From NCBI RefSeq assembly GCF_000276665.1, contig NW_004955425.1:25962377-26026376 (forward strand): a DNA stretch of 64,000 bases, in the 5' to 3' direction. Source of the DNA: Chinchilla lanigera (lineage: Eukaryota; Chordata; Mammalia; Rodentia; Chinchillidae). Of the stretch, positions 43,522-55,401 are shown piece by piece. The notes beneath the pieces are model-generated. The model ran no database searches. It was not told the DNA's origin and saw only the letters and a list, made by a program, of their open reading frames with translations. The translations under genes and the position numbers were made by a program. Numbering within the stretch: the stretch's first letter is position 1; each line of letters starts with the position of its first letter.

Positions 43522-43628
43522 AATTTTATTGACTTTTTTTTTTTTGGTACAGGAATCAAGCTCAGGACCTTGAGCTTGCCAGGAAGGTACTGTGTCACTG
43601 AGCTATATCCCAGGCCCCCAATTTTATT
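43522..43628 (-). repeat. ID SINE, antisense, with target duplication
   Basis: 'ggtacaggaatcaagctcag' to 'ctgagctatatcccaggccc', flanked by AATTTTATT at 43522-43530 and 43620-43628. Confidence 0.9.
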
Positions 43629-43770
43629 AATTTTTTTTAAAAAAAATTACACAGGATAGAGTATATTGTCTATAAATTCCATTTCAGCAAGTCAAAGAGG
43701 GCATTTAGGGTGATTGACTTACTGAGTTCGATTTCTGGCACCAAAAAAAAAAAAAAAAAGATTGACCTAG

Positions 43771-43845
43771 AGGTTGGGAGTGTAGCTCAGTGGCAGAGTG
43801 TGCACTGAGCATGCACAAAGCCCTGGGCTCAGTTCTCAGCACCCG
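43771..43845 (+). repeat. ID-type SINE, older variant
   Basis: 'gttgggagtgtagctcagtg', 'gcagagtgtgcactgagcat' and 'ctcagttctcagcaccc'. The arrangement matches ID with the older 'gcatgcacaaagccctgg' variant. Confidence 0.7.
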
Positions 43846-45689
43846 GACAGACAGTCCCACAAAATGATTTAAAAAGGGACATTGCACCACTAGTGTGACC
43901 ATTCCCAGGGCCGGGACAGGCACAAGACCTCAGACAGTGCAGGCTTTGTGGTGATTCTGCAGAAAGGGCTCAGATAACCTCACAGTGTTCCTGGCAAAGA
44001 GCAGGAGCAGCCAGGTGACACTGGCAGTTGGGGGGCGGGGTTAGGGATGACTGGGGGAGCCCCACCTACTGGAGCAGGAGGGAGTGACAGCAGGACAGGA
44101 GGGAGAGACAGCAGGAGGGAGAGACAGGAAGAGCCAGATGGGCTCCCAGCCTGACTTTTTGGTTCTTCAAAAGTGCTTTGGAACTTGGACCCAACCCTGG
44201 GGAGAAGTGGGGGCTGAGAGAGGGAACCGCTTAGATGACTGATTAAGTTTCCACACACCCTGCATGGTGAGGGGTTTACAGTAAAAGTTAAGGTCTGTTC
44301 TAGAAAAATAAAGTTGCTTTTTTTAGACTTAAGGCTTGTCTTCTAATATCTATAATTAGGTACCACCTATCCGGACCTCTCTTGCTGTGAACATTTTAAG
44401 GAATGTCCATACCCATGAAAGTCGCTGTATCTGTTCCCCGAGGAAATACAAGGAGGCAAAAAGTGAGTACGTACCCAAGAGCTGCTTGCTGGCCACACAA
44501 GTAGCCCACGGGTTCCCAAACCAAGAGAACACAGCGGCTGCATAAGAAAGCCTGGGGCATGGCTTTGCCATGTACAGACTGGAAGTTCTAGGGCAGGTTC
44601 AAGCACAGGGATACCTGTTTCCTCATCCACAAAATAGGGATAAAGATAGTGTATACTTCACAGCATTGTTGATAGGATTCAATATCCAGTGTAAACTTTG
44701 CTATGAGTCTATATAGACTGTAATTATTGTTTATAGGTGATCCAGGTCTATGTATCATTGACTAACATAAAAGGGTTCATCAATTTAATTTCCACATAGA
44801 CTCTTCTCCCCAGAGCTAAGTATTAGACCAAGCAAAAAATTTAGGGTTGGACTTTCTGATAGCTTCTAGTTTGTGTGACATAAGAGTATGTCATTTTACC
44901 AGAGCTGGCGAGTAGACTTACCCTACCTGACCACAGCCTGAGAGGCTTTGTGCTGGTGTGTTAGAATTATAACCTTCTACTTACTGTGGACCTTTTCCAC
45001 CTGGGAGCTACGCACTGGCTTTCCATTGCTTAAGCTGTCCTGTTTCCAGCACAAAGGAATACAGACCAGCTTACCACTGAGGAGCAGAAATGAATGATCT
45101 CATCCTGTAGAAGGCTTGCTCTCTGAACGACATCACACTTCTTATTGTAAAGAGAAAAACACAGAGATGTTGGTGAGTTCATATTTGGAATGGTCCATGC
45201 ATCAAGGGGGCCAGGTTGTCCCCACAGGCTTATTCATGGTGTATCAGTGATCGCTCTCCTTTGGAGGTTTAGGGAAATTTTCTGTTGGGCGATTTTTCTG
45301 AATGTGATCTTCTTTGTTGAGGTACAGTTTAGTTTAAGCTGGAAATCTATTGAATATTTTTTATCAGCTATAGAGCAATGAGCATAGTTTTGAAGTCTCT
45401 TGATAAGGAAGTAGAAGAACCACTCATTTGCTAAGCCATTCACTTACTCCTTCTGCTGACGTATATTGTGTTACTGCGTGTGCTCAGTTAAGGGTTGGCC
45501 AGGTAGGTAAACCTAATGAGGCCAAGCATCTGTGTGCCGGCTGCAACGGAACCACTCCACAAATATGTGACCCTAGGCAAGGATCAGTTTCTCATGAGTA
45601 AACTGGAGCCCAATAGAGATACCTTATCTGCCTTCACTGGGACATTGGCAGGTTATGAAGCACCAAAGCAGTCTGCAAACTGAAGTTCT
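43846..45689. other. Unique sequence with a small MIR fragment
   Basis: About 44,595-44,690 ('tgtttcctcatccacaaaat', 'agggataaagatag') is a MIR 3' part. Elsewhere nothing coding was recognised. The GA-rich stretch at 44,090-44,130 is low complexity. Confidence 0.45.
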
Positions 45690-45895
45690 CTAATCCAGTG
45701 TGATGGCACAGCCCTCTAATCCCAGAAATCTGGGAGGCTGAGGCAGAAGAACTTCAAGTTCAAGATCAGCCTGGGCAACTTAATGACTTATGAAGACCTA
45801 TCTTAAAATAAAAAAAAAAATAGTCTGACGCTATAGCTCAGTGTGAAGGCTCTGGGTTCAATTCCTAGAATCACAAAAACAAATGAGCAAAACCA
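45690..45895 (+). repeat. B1-dID-like composite SINE
   Basis: A B1-like left part ('gatggcacagccctctaatc', 'tgggaggctgaggcagaaga', 'agatcagcctgggcaactta') joins through 'cttaaaataaaaaaaaaa' to an ID-like part ('gctatagctcagtgtgaagg', 'gggttcaattcctagaatca'). Confidence 0.8.
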
Positions 45896-47570
45896 AAACA
45901 AACAAACAGACAAATAAAAACCCCCCCAAAACTCTGAATTTCTTTACAAATGTCGTATTCATTCAATGCCAGAGGAACCTGTGTTGCTTTTTGAAAATTC
46001 TTCCAAAGGGTCTGAACATTAGGTTATTGTAAGAGATGAGGCCATTTCTATGCTGGCTTGCTATTGTATCCAAAATAACATTTGTTTTTGTAGTTGACTT
46101 TTACAGGTTCTTACCATCAACCAAAGGGGGAAAAACACATAGATGTACAATCCAACAGTGCAGAGAGACGACAGGAAAAGCAGCTCCCTTGACTCCTCAC
46201 CCGAACCTCCAGCCCCCTCTGCAGAAAAGACTAGGGGGACCAGCTCTGTTTCCTGTGCTTTGCTTTCATCTCATATCCGTTGCCTTTTTATACAGTACTC
46301 TCAATTCTTATTTATGAGCAGGAGATAGTACTACTGATTTGTTGCTGAGGTTGTTTACTTTTAAAAGAACGCTCCAATGGGGACATATTCTCATAGCATC
46401 TGTCCTCTAAGAGTCAGCACAGGGAAAATGTTTTGTTACTCTTTCTAGGGCCTTGGCTTCTAGGTGGTTGAGGTTTTCCTGTTTGGCTTCTTGAAGGGCT
46501 GGAAAGCACCACAATGGTCAAGGTGGCACCGTCTCTTGCATCCATAAACCACTGTCTGACAAAGATCGCCAGACTTTAGCATAATCTGTGTGTCTTGGGT
46601 TGTTAAACATATTGTCATGGTTGCTCGATACAGCCAAGAAGTTAAAAGCTTCCATCACATTTTCACTCTAAGACTCTTCCAGATACACAGAGCTCCCCCG
46701 GGCCTTTGTGTTACTGAGGCTGCAGTGGGAAGATGTTTCTCTAACTCCTTGGGGCTTGATCATAGCTCAGAAAACAATGCTTCATTTCACAGTTAAGAAA
46801 CTATGTCTGAATTAGATTTAAAAGAGCAAGTTGATTGGGACATTCCTTTACACATTTATGTACCAATCTCTGGTGGGTATGGTGTGCCAGAATGAAGGAA
46901 TGATCTGGTTTGATGTTTACACAACTGTAGTGAAAGGGTAAAGTGGCTTTTTAAGGACAACATCATTTTAGTTGATTGATTCCAGCTTCTCATTTGTCAC
47001 ACCTTTACCAGAACTGTCAACATGAAGCGGAGTAAATCAAGCAATTCATTCCTTCTCCTCCTCTAGCAAATCCATGGCCTGTGTGCCAGAGGCACAAAGC
47101 TGGCATTCCAGGGCACAGAAAAGCAGGCATCCTGTAGTTTGCAGGAAAAATGGCGGAGGTTATGTAGTTCAGTGATTAAGATCTCAGTTCTGTTGGGATT
47201 AAAAACCACTTTAGGCAGTGGATTCACCCAGTGAGACCTGAGTCTTTCAGGGTTGAAGGCAATGAGGGGTCTTTGCAGTGCTGGCAGATGGTGAGACAAC
47301 ATAAACGGTAGGGATTCTAGCCATTCTTATTAGCTCCAAGACCATCCCAGGGACAGACAGGTCTCTATCCCATGGCCTTTGGGACAGTTTACACGAACTC
47401 TGTATGCAGAAGGGACATTGGCTCTGGGTTTGCCCAGTCCATGGGGACTGGGGGTTGTTGGGAACCTCACAGGGTCACTGTAAGACTGGCCAGATCCTAG
47501 ATGACACTTGCCACCGCTCCCCTGAATGCAGAAACTTTAGGGGAACAAAGGCAAGAATAGCGACTTGAAG
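45896..47570. other. Unique sequence, nothing recognised
   Basis: Frames of under 100 codons with no family match. No repeat recognised. Confidence 0.45.
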
Positions 47571-47572
47571 CT

Positions 47573-47745
47573 GGTGTGGTGGTACATGCCTGTAACCCCA
47601 GCATTCTGGGAGGCTGAGTCAGGAAGGATGGCAAGTTCCAACCCAGCCTGGGCAATTTATCCATTTAGGAAGACTCTGTCTCAAAATAAAAAAGGACTAG
47701 GGACGTAGCTCAGAGCAAAAGCTCTGTTTTCAGTCCCCCAAAAGA
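47573..47745 (+). repeat. B1-dID-like composite SINE
   Basis: 'gctggtgtggtggtacatgc', 'ttctgggaggctgagtcagg' and 'cccagcctgggcaatttatc', then 'tgtctcaaaataaaaaagga' and an ID-like 'ctagggacgtagctcagagc'. Confidence 0.8.
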
Positions 47746-47756
47746 AAAAGAAAACA

Positions 47757-47846
47757 GGCTGGGGATATTGCTCAGGAGCACAGTGCCTTGCTTGGCCAGC
47801 GCAAGGTCCTGAGTTCCATTCCCGGTGCCAAAAAGAAAGAAAAAAG
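47757..47846 (+). repeat. ID SINE
   Basis: 'aggctggggatattgctcag', 'cttgcttggccagcgcaagg' and 'gagttccattcccggtgcca' plus an A-rich tail. It is directly downstream of a composite SINE, probably inserted in its tail. Confidence 0.9.
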
Positions 47847-48162
47847 AGTCCACAGAGGTTTGCACACAAATTTCCTTTTAAGTAAGTTGGTTTTGCACGC
47901 GGTCAGACTCTTCTGTAACTGGTTCTTCTCTGTAGCCAGCAGGCGGCACTGTTGATTTACTGGAATCCCACGCTGGGCCATCCCTGGCTTTGTTGGGGTG
48001 GCAGTTTCATTCCTAGTGACCAGTGGAGAAAAACAAGAATGAAAAATCAACCTTTTGTCTGTAGTAGAGCATAGGCAAGACAAAAAAGGGGACGCATCAC
48101 ACTGTTTATATTTTATTAAGCCGTGGAAAATTACAAACGGAGTTTTAAAAAGAAACGAATGA

Positions 48163-48252
48163 GGGGCCAGGGATATAGCTCAGAGGCATAAGCGCCTGCC
48201 TGGCAAGCACAAGGTCCTGAGTTTGATTCCCGTTACCAAACAAACAAGAAAT
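48163..48252 (+). repeat. ID SINE
   Basis: 'gggccagggatatagctcag', 'aagcgcctgcctggcaagca' and 'gagtttgattcccgttacca' with an (AAAC)n tail. 'aagaaacgaatga' before and 'aagaaatgaa' after look like the target duplication with one change. Confidence 0.92.
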
Positions 48253-50337
48253 GAACTCAGCAGAAAAAAGTGCTTTGAGATGAAACCGATCAAGGTCCCG
48301 TCTGGAAAAACCACTGCCTGGGGAATCAGAAGGACCCTCGCACCAGCTGCTCTATGTCACCGTCGCTAGTACCCCAGAAGAGGTGGAGAAGGAACTGCTG
48401 AGTCTGGGAAGTCCTGGAGGAACTGCAGGACCTTTTGAAAACAGAAGCCTTTGAGCAGAACCAGACAGAGCGCCCCCTCCGGCCAGAGCTCCTGCTCCTT
48501 TCTTGGCCCAGGCCCTACGAGCCACTTTACCATGTGTAACAGGCCAGTTTTTAACGAGGTAATAATGGGCTTATTTATAATTCTTGCGTGAAAAATGGCA
48601 ATGGAGCACCAGCTCACAGCCCCGGAGGTCTGTATTTTCCTGGCTCTCCTGGAGACCAACAGCCTAATGAGGGTGACAGGACTCAGCTCCTTCTATGTTT
48701 GGGCTCTTTTCCCTTTCGTTTTTCTCACATTTCCCTCTATATTTCTTTCCGCGGGGTGAGAGTTGGAAGGAAACACATTCTAAATGCAAACACAAGCACG
48801 CTGACGGTGAGCCAAACCTCCGCTGTAAAATCACCCTGGAAGGCTGGAGAAAAGCTAGTGGGATGGTGGGATATTCCTGCCCCAAGTGTTGAAACGCTGC
48901 CCATATATAAATGTTTGTTGGAGGAGTGACGGATTGATTGGCGGAATGAATGAAGAAGCCCAACTTCTCATAATTGTGGATATGAAAACTGACATAACTA
49001 TGAATATACATAATTTTTTTTAAAAAGTTACCATTTCCTCCTGATATTTCAATATTTTCATATACTAAAAGGTAAAGAAATAGGAACTCTTACTTTTGGG
49101 GGACTATAGAAAAACTCTAAAACTGACAAAGCTAAAGGACACAAGAGGGGTTGTATGTGTGAGTGTATATTCCTGCTTTGGTTATTCTTTGCGACATCAT
49201 GAGGAGAAACACCTATGGGAAGCTAAAGAAACACATTCATCAGCAGCGTCCTCTCCGTTTGTATCTTTTCTGCATCCTATTAATGCTAACTTGCATTTCA
49301 GACCTGTCTGAGGCTGAGTTGTGTGCGTTGAGTAAAGTCTGTGTTCACAGACTACCATAAAAATCCTTTTAATATTCATTCAAAGGTGCAAGCTCTTGGA
49401 CCACAAAGGTCCCTTCTTCTGGTCCCTCTCTCATGCCCAGACCTGCTCGGAGACTTGGCACCTTGCCTTGGAAGCAGAGCACGCAGGCCAAACAAAACGT
49501 TCGTTTTCATTGCTTGGAACAACGGTCAATTCTTGAATGCAATTACTTAGAACAAATTAGGAGTTTAGATCCAGGAGCCTGGGGCGCTCAAAAGATTATG
49601 GAAAATAGGAGGAAAATGGTTCAAGACTTCCCTAGGCTGTGCAAGGCCACACCCCAGAGAGGCCTGTGTGATTCTGATAGTCATGAGTGAGGTTTTACCA
49701 CGAACACCCGACAGCAGTGGTGGCGAACCTTTGGCACATGTGCTGCAGCCAGCTGTCTGTTATCACTGAAAGCTCCAAAAGGTTCTCCATCTCTGTCCTC
49801 CAGAGACTTCAAGGGAGGAAAGAGTGGCGCCTGTATTCTCTACATGCAGAGTGTTTTGGCAGAGCTGCCTTCTTCCAAACATAGCTAGTTGCTTCCTTTT
49901 TAAACGTGTGATTTCTTAAATGTTTTTCCCTTTGCGGCAGCTTTGTTTTGTATGGGAATTGAAAGCAAGGAATTGCTTCTCCATCATCAACTTCAGACTC
50001 TGGTACAATAAACTGAGAAGGCTGTGTCCATAAAGGATGGAGCTGAAGGCAGACCCATGGATTTGAGTGTGTACTGCGTAAGTTGTGAATATGCAAGGAG
50101 AGTGGAATATTCTGGGTGTGAAAGAAGAGTGGAAACTTAAATAAATACTCGAGGGGATACGCAAGCTGAGGGCGGGACACCGATATGCTTCGGAAACAGG
50201 GACTTTGGTAGGGATTCAAGTTACTTTTAGTTAGCAGGGTTACTGGGAAATGACCTACTGAATGGTAGGAAAACTAGTCTCCTAAACAGCATACTAAGCA
50301 ATCAACATAAAAACAAGCAAAATAGAGTACTTATCCC
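48253..50337. other. Unique sequence, nothing firmly recognised
   Basis: No gene seen. A hAT-like terminal sequence may start at 49,715 (see findings). Open frames of up to about 136 codons overlap on both strands without homology that I can name. Confidence 0.45.
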
Positions 50338-50535
50338 CAGCCAGGCACTGTGGTTTGGGCTTTACATATGCTAGTTCATTTAATCTGCAAAACAACTCTC
50401 TAGCCAGGTACTGTTATTATCCCATGTTGCAGCTCAGGAAACTAAGGTACCAAGAATTTACAGTATAGACCTTGCCTCAAAGACCCAGCTGGCAAGTATG
50501 GAGGCAGGAATTCAAGCTTGATTCGAGAGTTACTG
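50338..50535 (-). repeat. MIR SINE, antisense
   Basis: 'ccaggcactgtggtttgggc', 'gctagttcatttaatctgca', 'atcccatgttgcagctcagg' and 'cagctggcaagtatggaggc' follow the antisense MIR order from tail to head. Confidence 0.8.
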
Positions 50536-53500
50536 CCCTTACTCATGAAACCACACAAAATAAAATACTATGTGGACACAGAGAGATGGGGACTTAAATG
50601 TTCAATGTCATTACCTCAAAGTCATGGGTGGATGGCTTTTCTTTTCTGTATTTTCCAAATTTCTACCATGCATTGCTGTTATAATCATAGAAAATAATCA
50701 ATGCTGTTTTAAAGTCCTGCCCCTAAAACTTATAACCTACAGTAAAATCATTGTTTCACAGGGCCCTGGAGTAGAAAAAACTTCAGCAGTCTAGGTACTT
50801 GATTTATTAGTGGCCAAGCCTTACACAGTAATTCCAGGGAAAAAGGACTCAAATGTGTCCCTCTGCAGTCCCATCAGCAGCCAATAAACTGTCTACCCCT
50901 TAAGCCATCTGAGGCTGTGTAAGGAGTGGGGGGTCTCAGAGGAAGAATGAATTTCCCAGCTAGAACAGCCTTTCACAGAGGGGGTCAGCACACACAGTGG
51001 TACTTAGCACTTAACAGACAAAAACAGACTTTCACAGAAAAATTTCATTAAACAATCATAATACAAAAGTCAGTTGCATTCATATATGCCAGCTATGAGC
51101 AACTGGAATTTGCAATGGAGAATCATACTCTAATCAATTTAATTTACAGGATACACATGAGTTGGCACATATAATAGACAAGAGTGCAACTGCACTCTTA
51201 AGAACACTCCCTAGATTTGTCACAAGAGATACTTAACAAAAACAATGATTTTAAAAGGATGTACATGCAGAAGATGGCAAAGCAAGACTTAGAAAACATG
51301 CTGTCAACTTAAGCTCCTTGTTCTCTCCCAGCAAGAGAAATGATGACTGACTTACAGAATGCCCATCGCTTCTTGCGCTGCTGGCCAGTCTTTTTCCCTA
51401 CCTGGGTCTCTTTAGCAGCCAGATCTTCCCCCTCTTTTGAGAATAAGAGAAATGCAGCCGGGAGCTCGGGCCTCACTTCCTGGGCCTGGAGACCTTCGTT
51501 AAGTGCTGAGGTGGGTGTGCTGCTGAGCCCCTCCCTCCTTCCTTGGGAACGAAGGACTGGCTCCTCCAGCTGTGGGTGGCAGAAAGCCTTTGACTGTCAC
51601 CTCTGCAAAAGGGTGCCAGTGTGCCCCAGGCCATGGTCTCTACCCTGGGCAGCCTGCATTCAGTCACTGGGTAATATGGCCTTATCCAATCTTAGCACTC
51701 TTACCTTCACAGGGAAAACTCTGTGGGGTTGTCCAGTTCCAGGGGTCCCCATGGGTTGGCTGGGGCCATGGCAAAGACTGTCCCAGCTCAACCTCTCCCT
51801 CCGCCTGGCTGATCATCTCTCTGCCTTCCACAGGTGTCCACCCCAGTTAGCTGGGCGCCCACGTCTCGCCATGGACTTGATGCACAGAAGAAGCAGCACA
51901 AATCTTTGCCATTTGGCCCCTGGCCACACAGATTCTATAGAGCTCAAGCTATCTAGCAAGTAACCAAGGAAGGAGAGTGTACCATCCTCCTCTCACAGAT
52001 CCCGGAGGTGGATAACAGAATAAAGAGGGTGCTTAGGGAACACAGTGCCAGCAGGGAACCTGTCTGAAATTCAGGTGGGGCTCTGGGAGACAGCAGGAGG
52101 CAGGATGGCAGCTGCTTGGCTCACGGTTTGGTTTAATCTCTGGGCCATCCTGTCCCTGCTACCAGCATTGCACCATGTTAATTAAATCATTCTCATTAAT
52201 TCAGCCCAAGTGTAAATTAGGAAGGAATGAAGATACATTAGGTCTGAAGACAGCTAATACATTTAACCCCATGCTGTTTATTTTGCAAGCTAACAGAGTA
52301 ACGGTTGTGAGAGGAGATAACAAGGCCAAAGCCTCCGCTGTAGCTTCTTAATAGCATTAAAGAATGAGACCTTGGACTGGTGTCACAAGGCAGAGGCAGA
52401 GACACATTCCCAGGGGGCTGCACAAAACAGGGAGGTAGCATTTCCCGAGCTGTCTGTGACCTGGACATCCCTGTCTGTGTTAGTCCAGTTCGCTCACAGT
52501 CCTGCAGGAGGCTTCCTTCTGTGTAGGACTCCCTCACCTGATCTTCCGGGAGCTAAGTGGGTGACAAGAGTTACTTTAGGATTGGCTTGGAGAGCCTGTA
52601 GAAATTACAGTTTGAGTTGCTAGGTCATAAATATGCAAACTTGCAAATCACATTCAGCTGTGAGATAGCCACAAGCAATTGCCCAACAGCCTGAAAACTC
52701 TGATAGATGGGCATGGGCGACGCAGCGTACCATTTGTATAGGAGGCCAGCACACGCACTTTCCCAAAATGTAAGCTTAGTTCCTGCATCTTCCAGCAGGA
52801 AAATGTTCTCCATTTTGCACAACTTACATAAACTAATTTCTTTACCTTTGTGTTGCTTATCTCCCTGAGACAGATGAAGCAGTGTATGCGGTCACTGAAT
52901 ACGTTTCAAGTTTTTTCAGTACATAACCTTTCCCTCTCTTATTGATGCCCAGCAAGTGACAGCACACGGTAGAAAAGACACAGAAAAATGGTGCCTGTGG
53001 CTGATGACACAAGGCTGGAGATTTCATTCCATTTTCAGCCCTGCCTCCTTAGTAAAGCTGTTTGCAAAGAGAAGTGAACTTTGCTGTCTCCTGGGTAAGG
53101 ACACTGCAAATTCCAGGGGGTAAAGGTGCAACACAGATTACCAGTTCCCACTGTGGTGGCGCCTTGTGGCCACCAACTGGGATCCGCTAGGCCACCAACT
53201 GTTCCTGTGGGCCTCATCAAGGACCGTCTGACTGGAGCGAGAAGGACACACTCCCTGAGGAGGAAAAGTGTTGACTCTTATCATATGCAGAATGTGGATG
53301 ATGTCAACATTTGGTCTTCAAAACCAACAGGCTTGGGTTTTACTCATGACCCAGACAAAGACGGCTAGAAAGTGTCCCGAAGGCACAAAGGATTCTATCC
53401 TGATGGCTTCCCACACTTGCCACAGGCCCCAGAAACATGTTTTTAAAAGACCCATGGAATAGTTACACGTTCCCACCTCCATCTTTTCAACACTTGCTTC

Positions 53501-54200
53501 TGGTGTCTACAGAGTTTCTAGTCCTTTGGTCTCCGCTGGTCTGCTCCTTTTTTTCCTGCAGGAACCCGCTCTGCTCGCCTCCTTTCCTCGGCTGCCAGGC
53601 CCTCTGGACCTGCACCTTGTTCTTACCTTGAGCGGATCGGGCCTCTCCAGCTTTGTGGAGCTCTCTGGAGCCAGGACTCTGCTCTAAACATTAAAATGCA
53701 AAACAGATTTTAAAGGGCTCTCGGTGCGGCTGAGTCAATACTAACAAAGGACTTCAGAGGGCAGTGTCTTTCTTTGGAAGCAGCGAAATTTCTCAGCGCG
53801 AGTGCAACGGCAGAGGGAAACTGAACTTGGATAAAGGACTCACAGTCTGAGCTCAGAAGCCTGTGGTCCCTGGAAGCTCCAGGTAGAGCGTTCTTCAGCC
53901 AGTTTAAACCATTTCTGACCTAGTATTTCAAGGAAAACGGAGGGTGAAGAGGAGGGGGCGGGCAGCGGCGGGGCCCTCACACTGCCAGGCGATTCACAAT
54001 TCTCTGGCCCACGGTTTTCTCACCTGGGAGACAAGGGGCTGGAGCGGTAATCGCCACAGTTCATTCATAGACTTTATTCCAAATACCGAGCGGGAGGTGG
54101 GGGGGAACCCGGGCACTTTAGCTCGCAGTGGAGAGAGAAGGCCTTAGTGCCTAGGATTCCTAGTGATCGCCCCGCGAGATTATTTTCCGAATGATCTACC
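50536..54200. other. Upstream flank of ENC1, unique
   Basis: No repeat of note in 3.6 kb, which is unusual for this window and is typical of a conserved promoter-proximal region. A frame of 207 codons at 51,340-51,963 has no recognisable domain. The AT-rich block at 52,140-52,230 may be a regulatory element (see findings). Confidence 0.45.
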
Positions 54201-54995
54201 TCTCCGCCTGGCACACAGGCATCGAGAGTGTGTGTGCTGGGCTCTCTAGTGAACTCCAGGCAACGTCAAGCCGTAAAACGCAGGCAGGGCCGGTGTGAGA
54301 GGTGCCGGCTCCCCGCTTTGGCAGGGGCAGAGCTCGCTCAGCACAGGCGATTGGCTGCTGAGCACGCGGCCGGACAGCTCCCAGGCCCGGCTGCCGGGCG
54401 CGCCGGGCAGAGTCCGGCGGGTGGGGGTCCGGGGCGGCGGGTTGGGGGGGACGGCTCTCGAGTCCGTCCTGCCATCGAGAAGCCTAAATCCTGTCCTGCC
54501 CCACCCCGGTGTCCCCACAGTGAGCAGATTTGTGGGCCTCCCTCGCCACTGTCCCCCTCCGGTGTCCCACGCGCCAGCCCGTTACGGGTCAGTTGTGCTT
54601 GCCGCAGACGTCCCCTCGGCCCGGGCCACCCTGTCTCGGGCGGCGCGGGCTGCGACACCGTGGAGCGCACCGGGCTGCGCGGCCCTGCCTGTCCCCCCTT
54701 GTGCTGGGTCCCTCCGCTCTGGGGTCCATCCCTGGCTAGGCTGCAGGGAGGCGCAGATCTCTGAGCCCGGAAAACTCATTTTATCCGCGCTCGCGGAGGG
54801 CTGCAGCAGGAGTGGCTGGGAGCGTGCGTCCGCTTTGTCTGCGCTCCCGAGCCCCTCCCCCGCTTCCTCCGCTCACTCCCGACTCGCTCTCCCCGGCTCC
54901 TCTCCCCCTCCTCCTGCCGCCCTCCTCCCCCTCTTCCTCCCTCCCCCGTGCCGGATCTTTGCATGCGCGCCCCCTCCCTCCTCTCCCGCCGCGCC

Positions 54996-55003
54996 GCTTA
55001 TAG
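54996..55003 (+). promoter_or_regulatory. ENC1: TATA-like element of ENC1
   Basis: 'gccgcttatagcccgg' lies in an otherwise TATA-free island, with G+C-rich sequence about 25-35 bases downstream where transcription would start (about 55,025-55,040). Inferred from spacing only. Confidence 0.5.
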
Positions 55004-55027
55004 CCCGGCGCGCGGGGCTGGGCGCAG

Positions 55028-55401
55028 AGCGCTCTGCAGCCGGTGAGGAGGTGGCGCGCGGAGCCCGGGTGCAGACGCCAGGCGGCCGCCGGCGCGCACG
55101 GCGCTTGAGCTCCCTCCCCCAGCGCGCACCGCCCGCCTCCTTCCGTGGCGCCTGCGGCCGCGGGCTCGCCGGCCTCCTCGACAAGCTCCGGAGCCACGCT
55201 GCTGGCCCGATCCGGGCCGCGAGAACCAGGCGAGCCGCCTGCCGCGTGGGCTCCGCGTGCCCAGCCCCGGCAGAGACCACCTCTCGGCTGGCGCCCCACG
55301 CGCACTTCTTTCGCCCGGGACCGAGACGCTCGCCTCGTCGCCTCCCCGCCCGTGACCGAGGCAGGAACCCAGCTGCTGTCGCTGAGGCGTCTCCACTTGC
55401 T
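55028..55401 (+). other. ENC1: ENC1 exon 1 (5' UTR), inferred
   Basis: The start is set from the TATA-like element and is approximate. The end is set by a donor-like GCT|GTGAGT at 55401/55402. Between them there is no ATG on the + strand, so the leader carries no upstream AUG before the CDS start in the next exon. It is extremely G+C-rich, so it should be strongly structured. An alternative donor, CCG|GTGAGG, lies at 55042/55043 and would give a much shorter first exon. Confidence 0.55.

Noticed and set aside
51340..51963. 207-codon frame on the + strand
   Set aside because: No recognisable domain, no conserved-looking composition, and another frame overlaps it. Not enough to call a gene.
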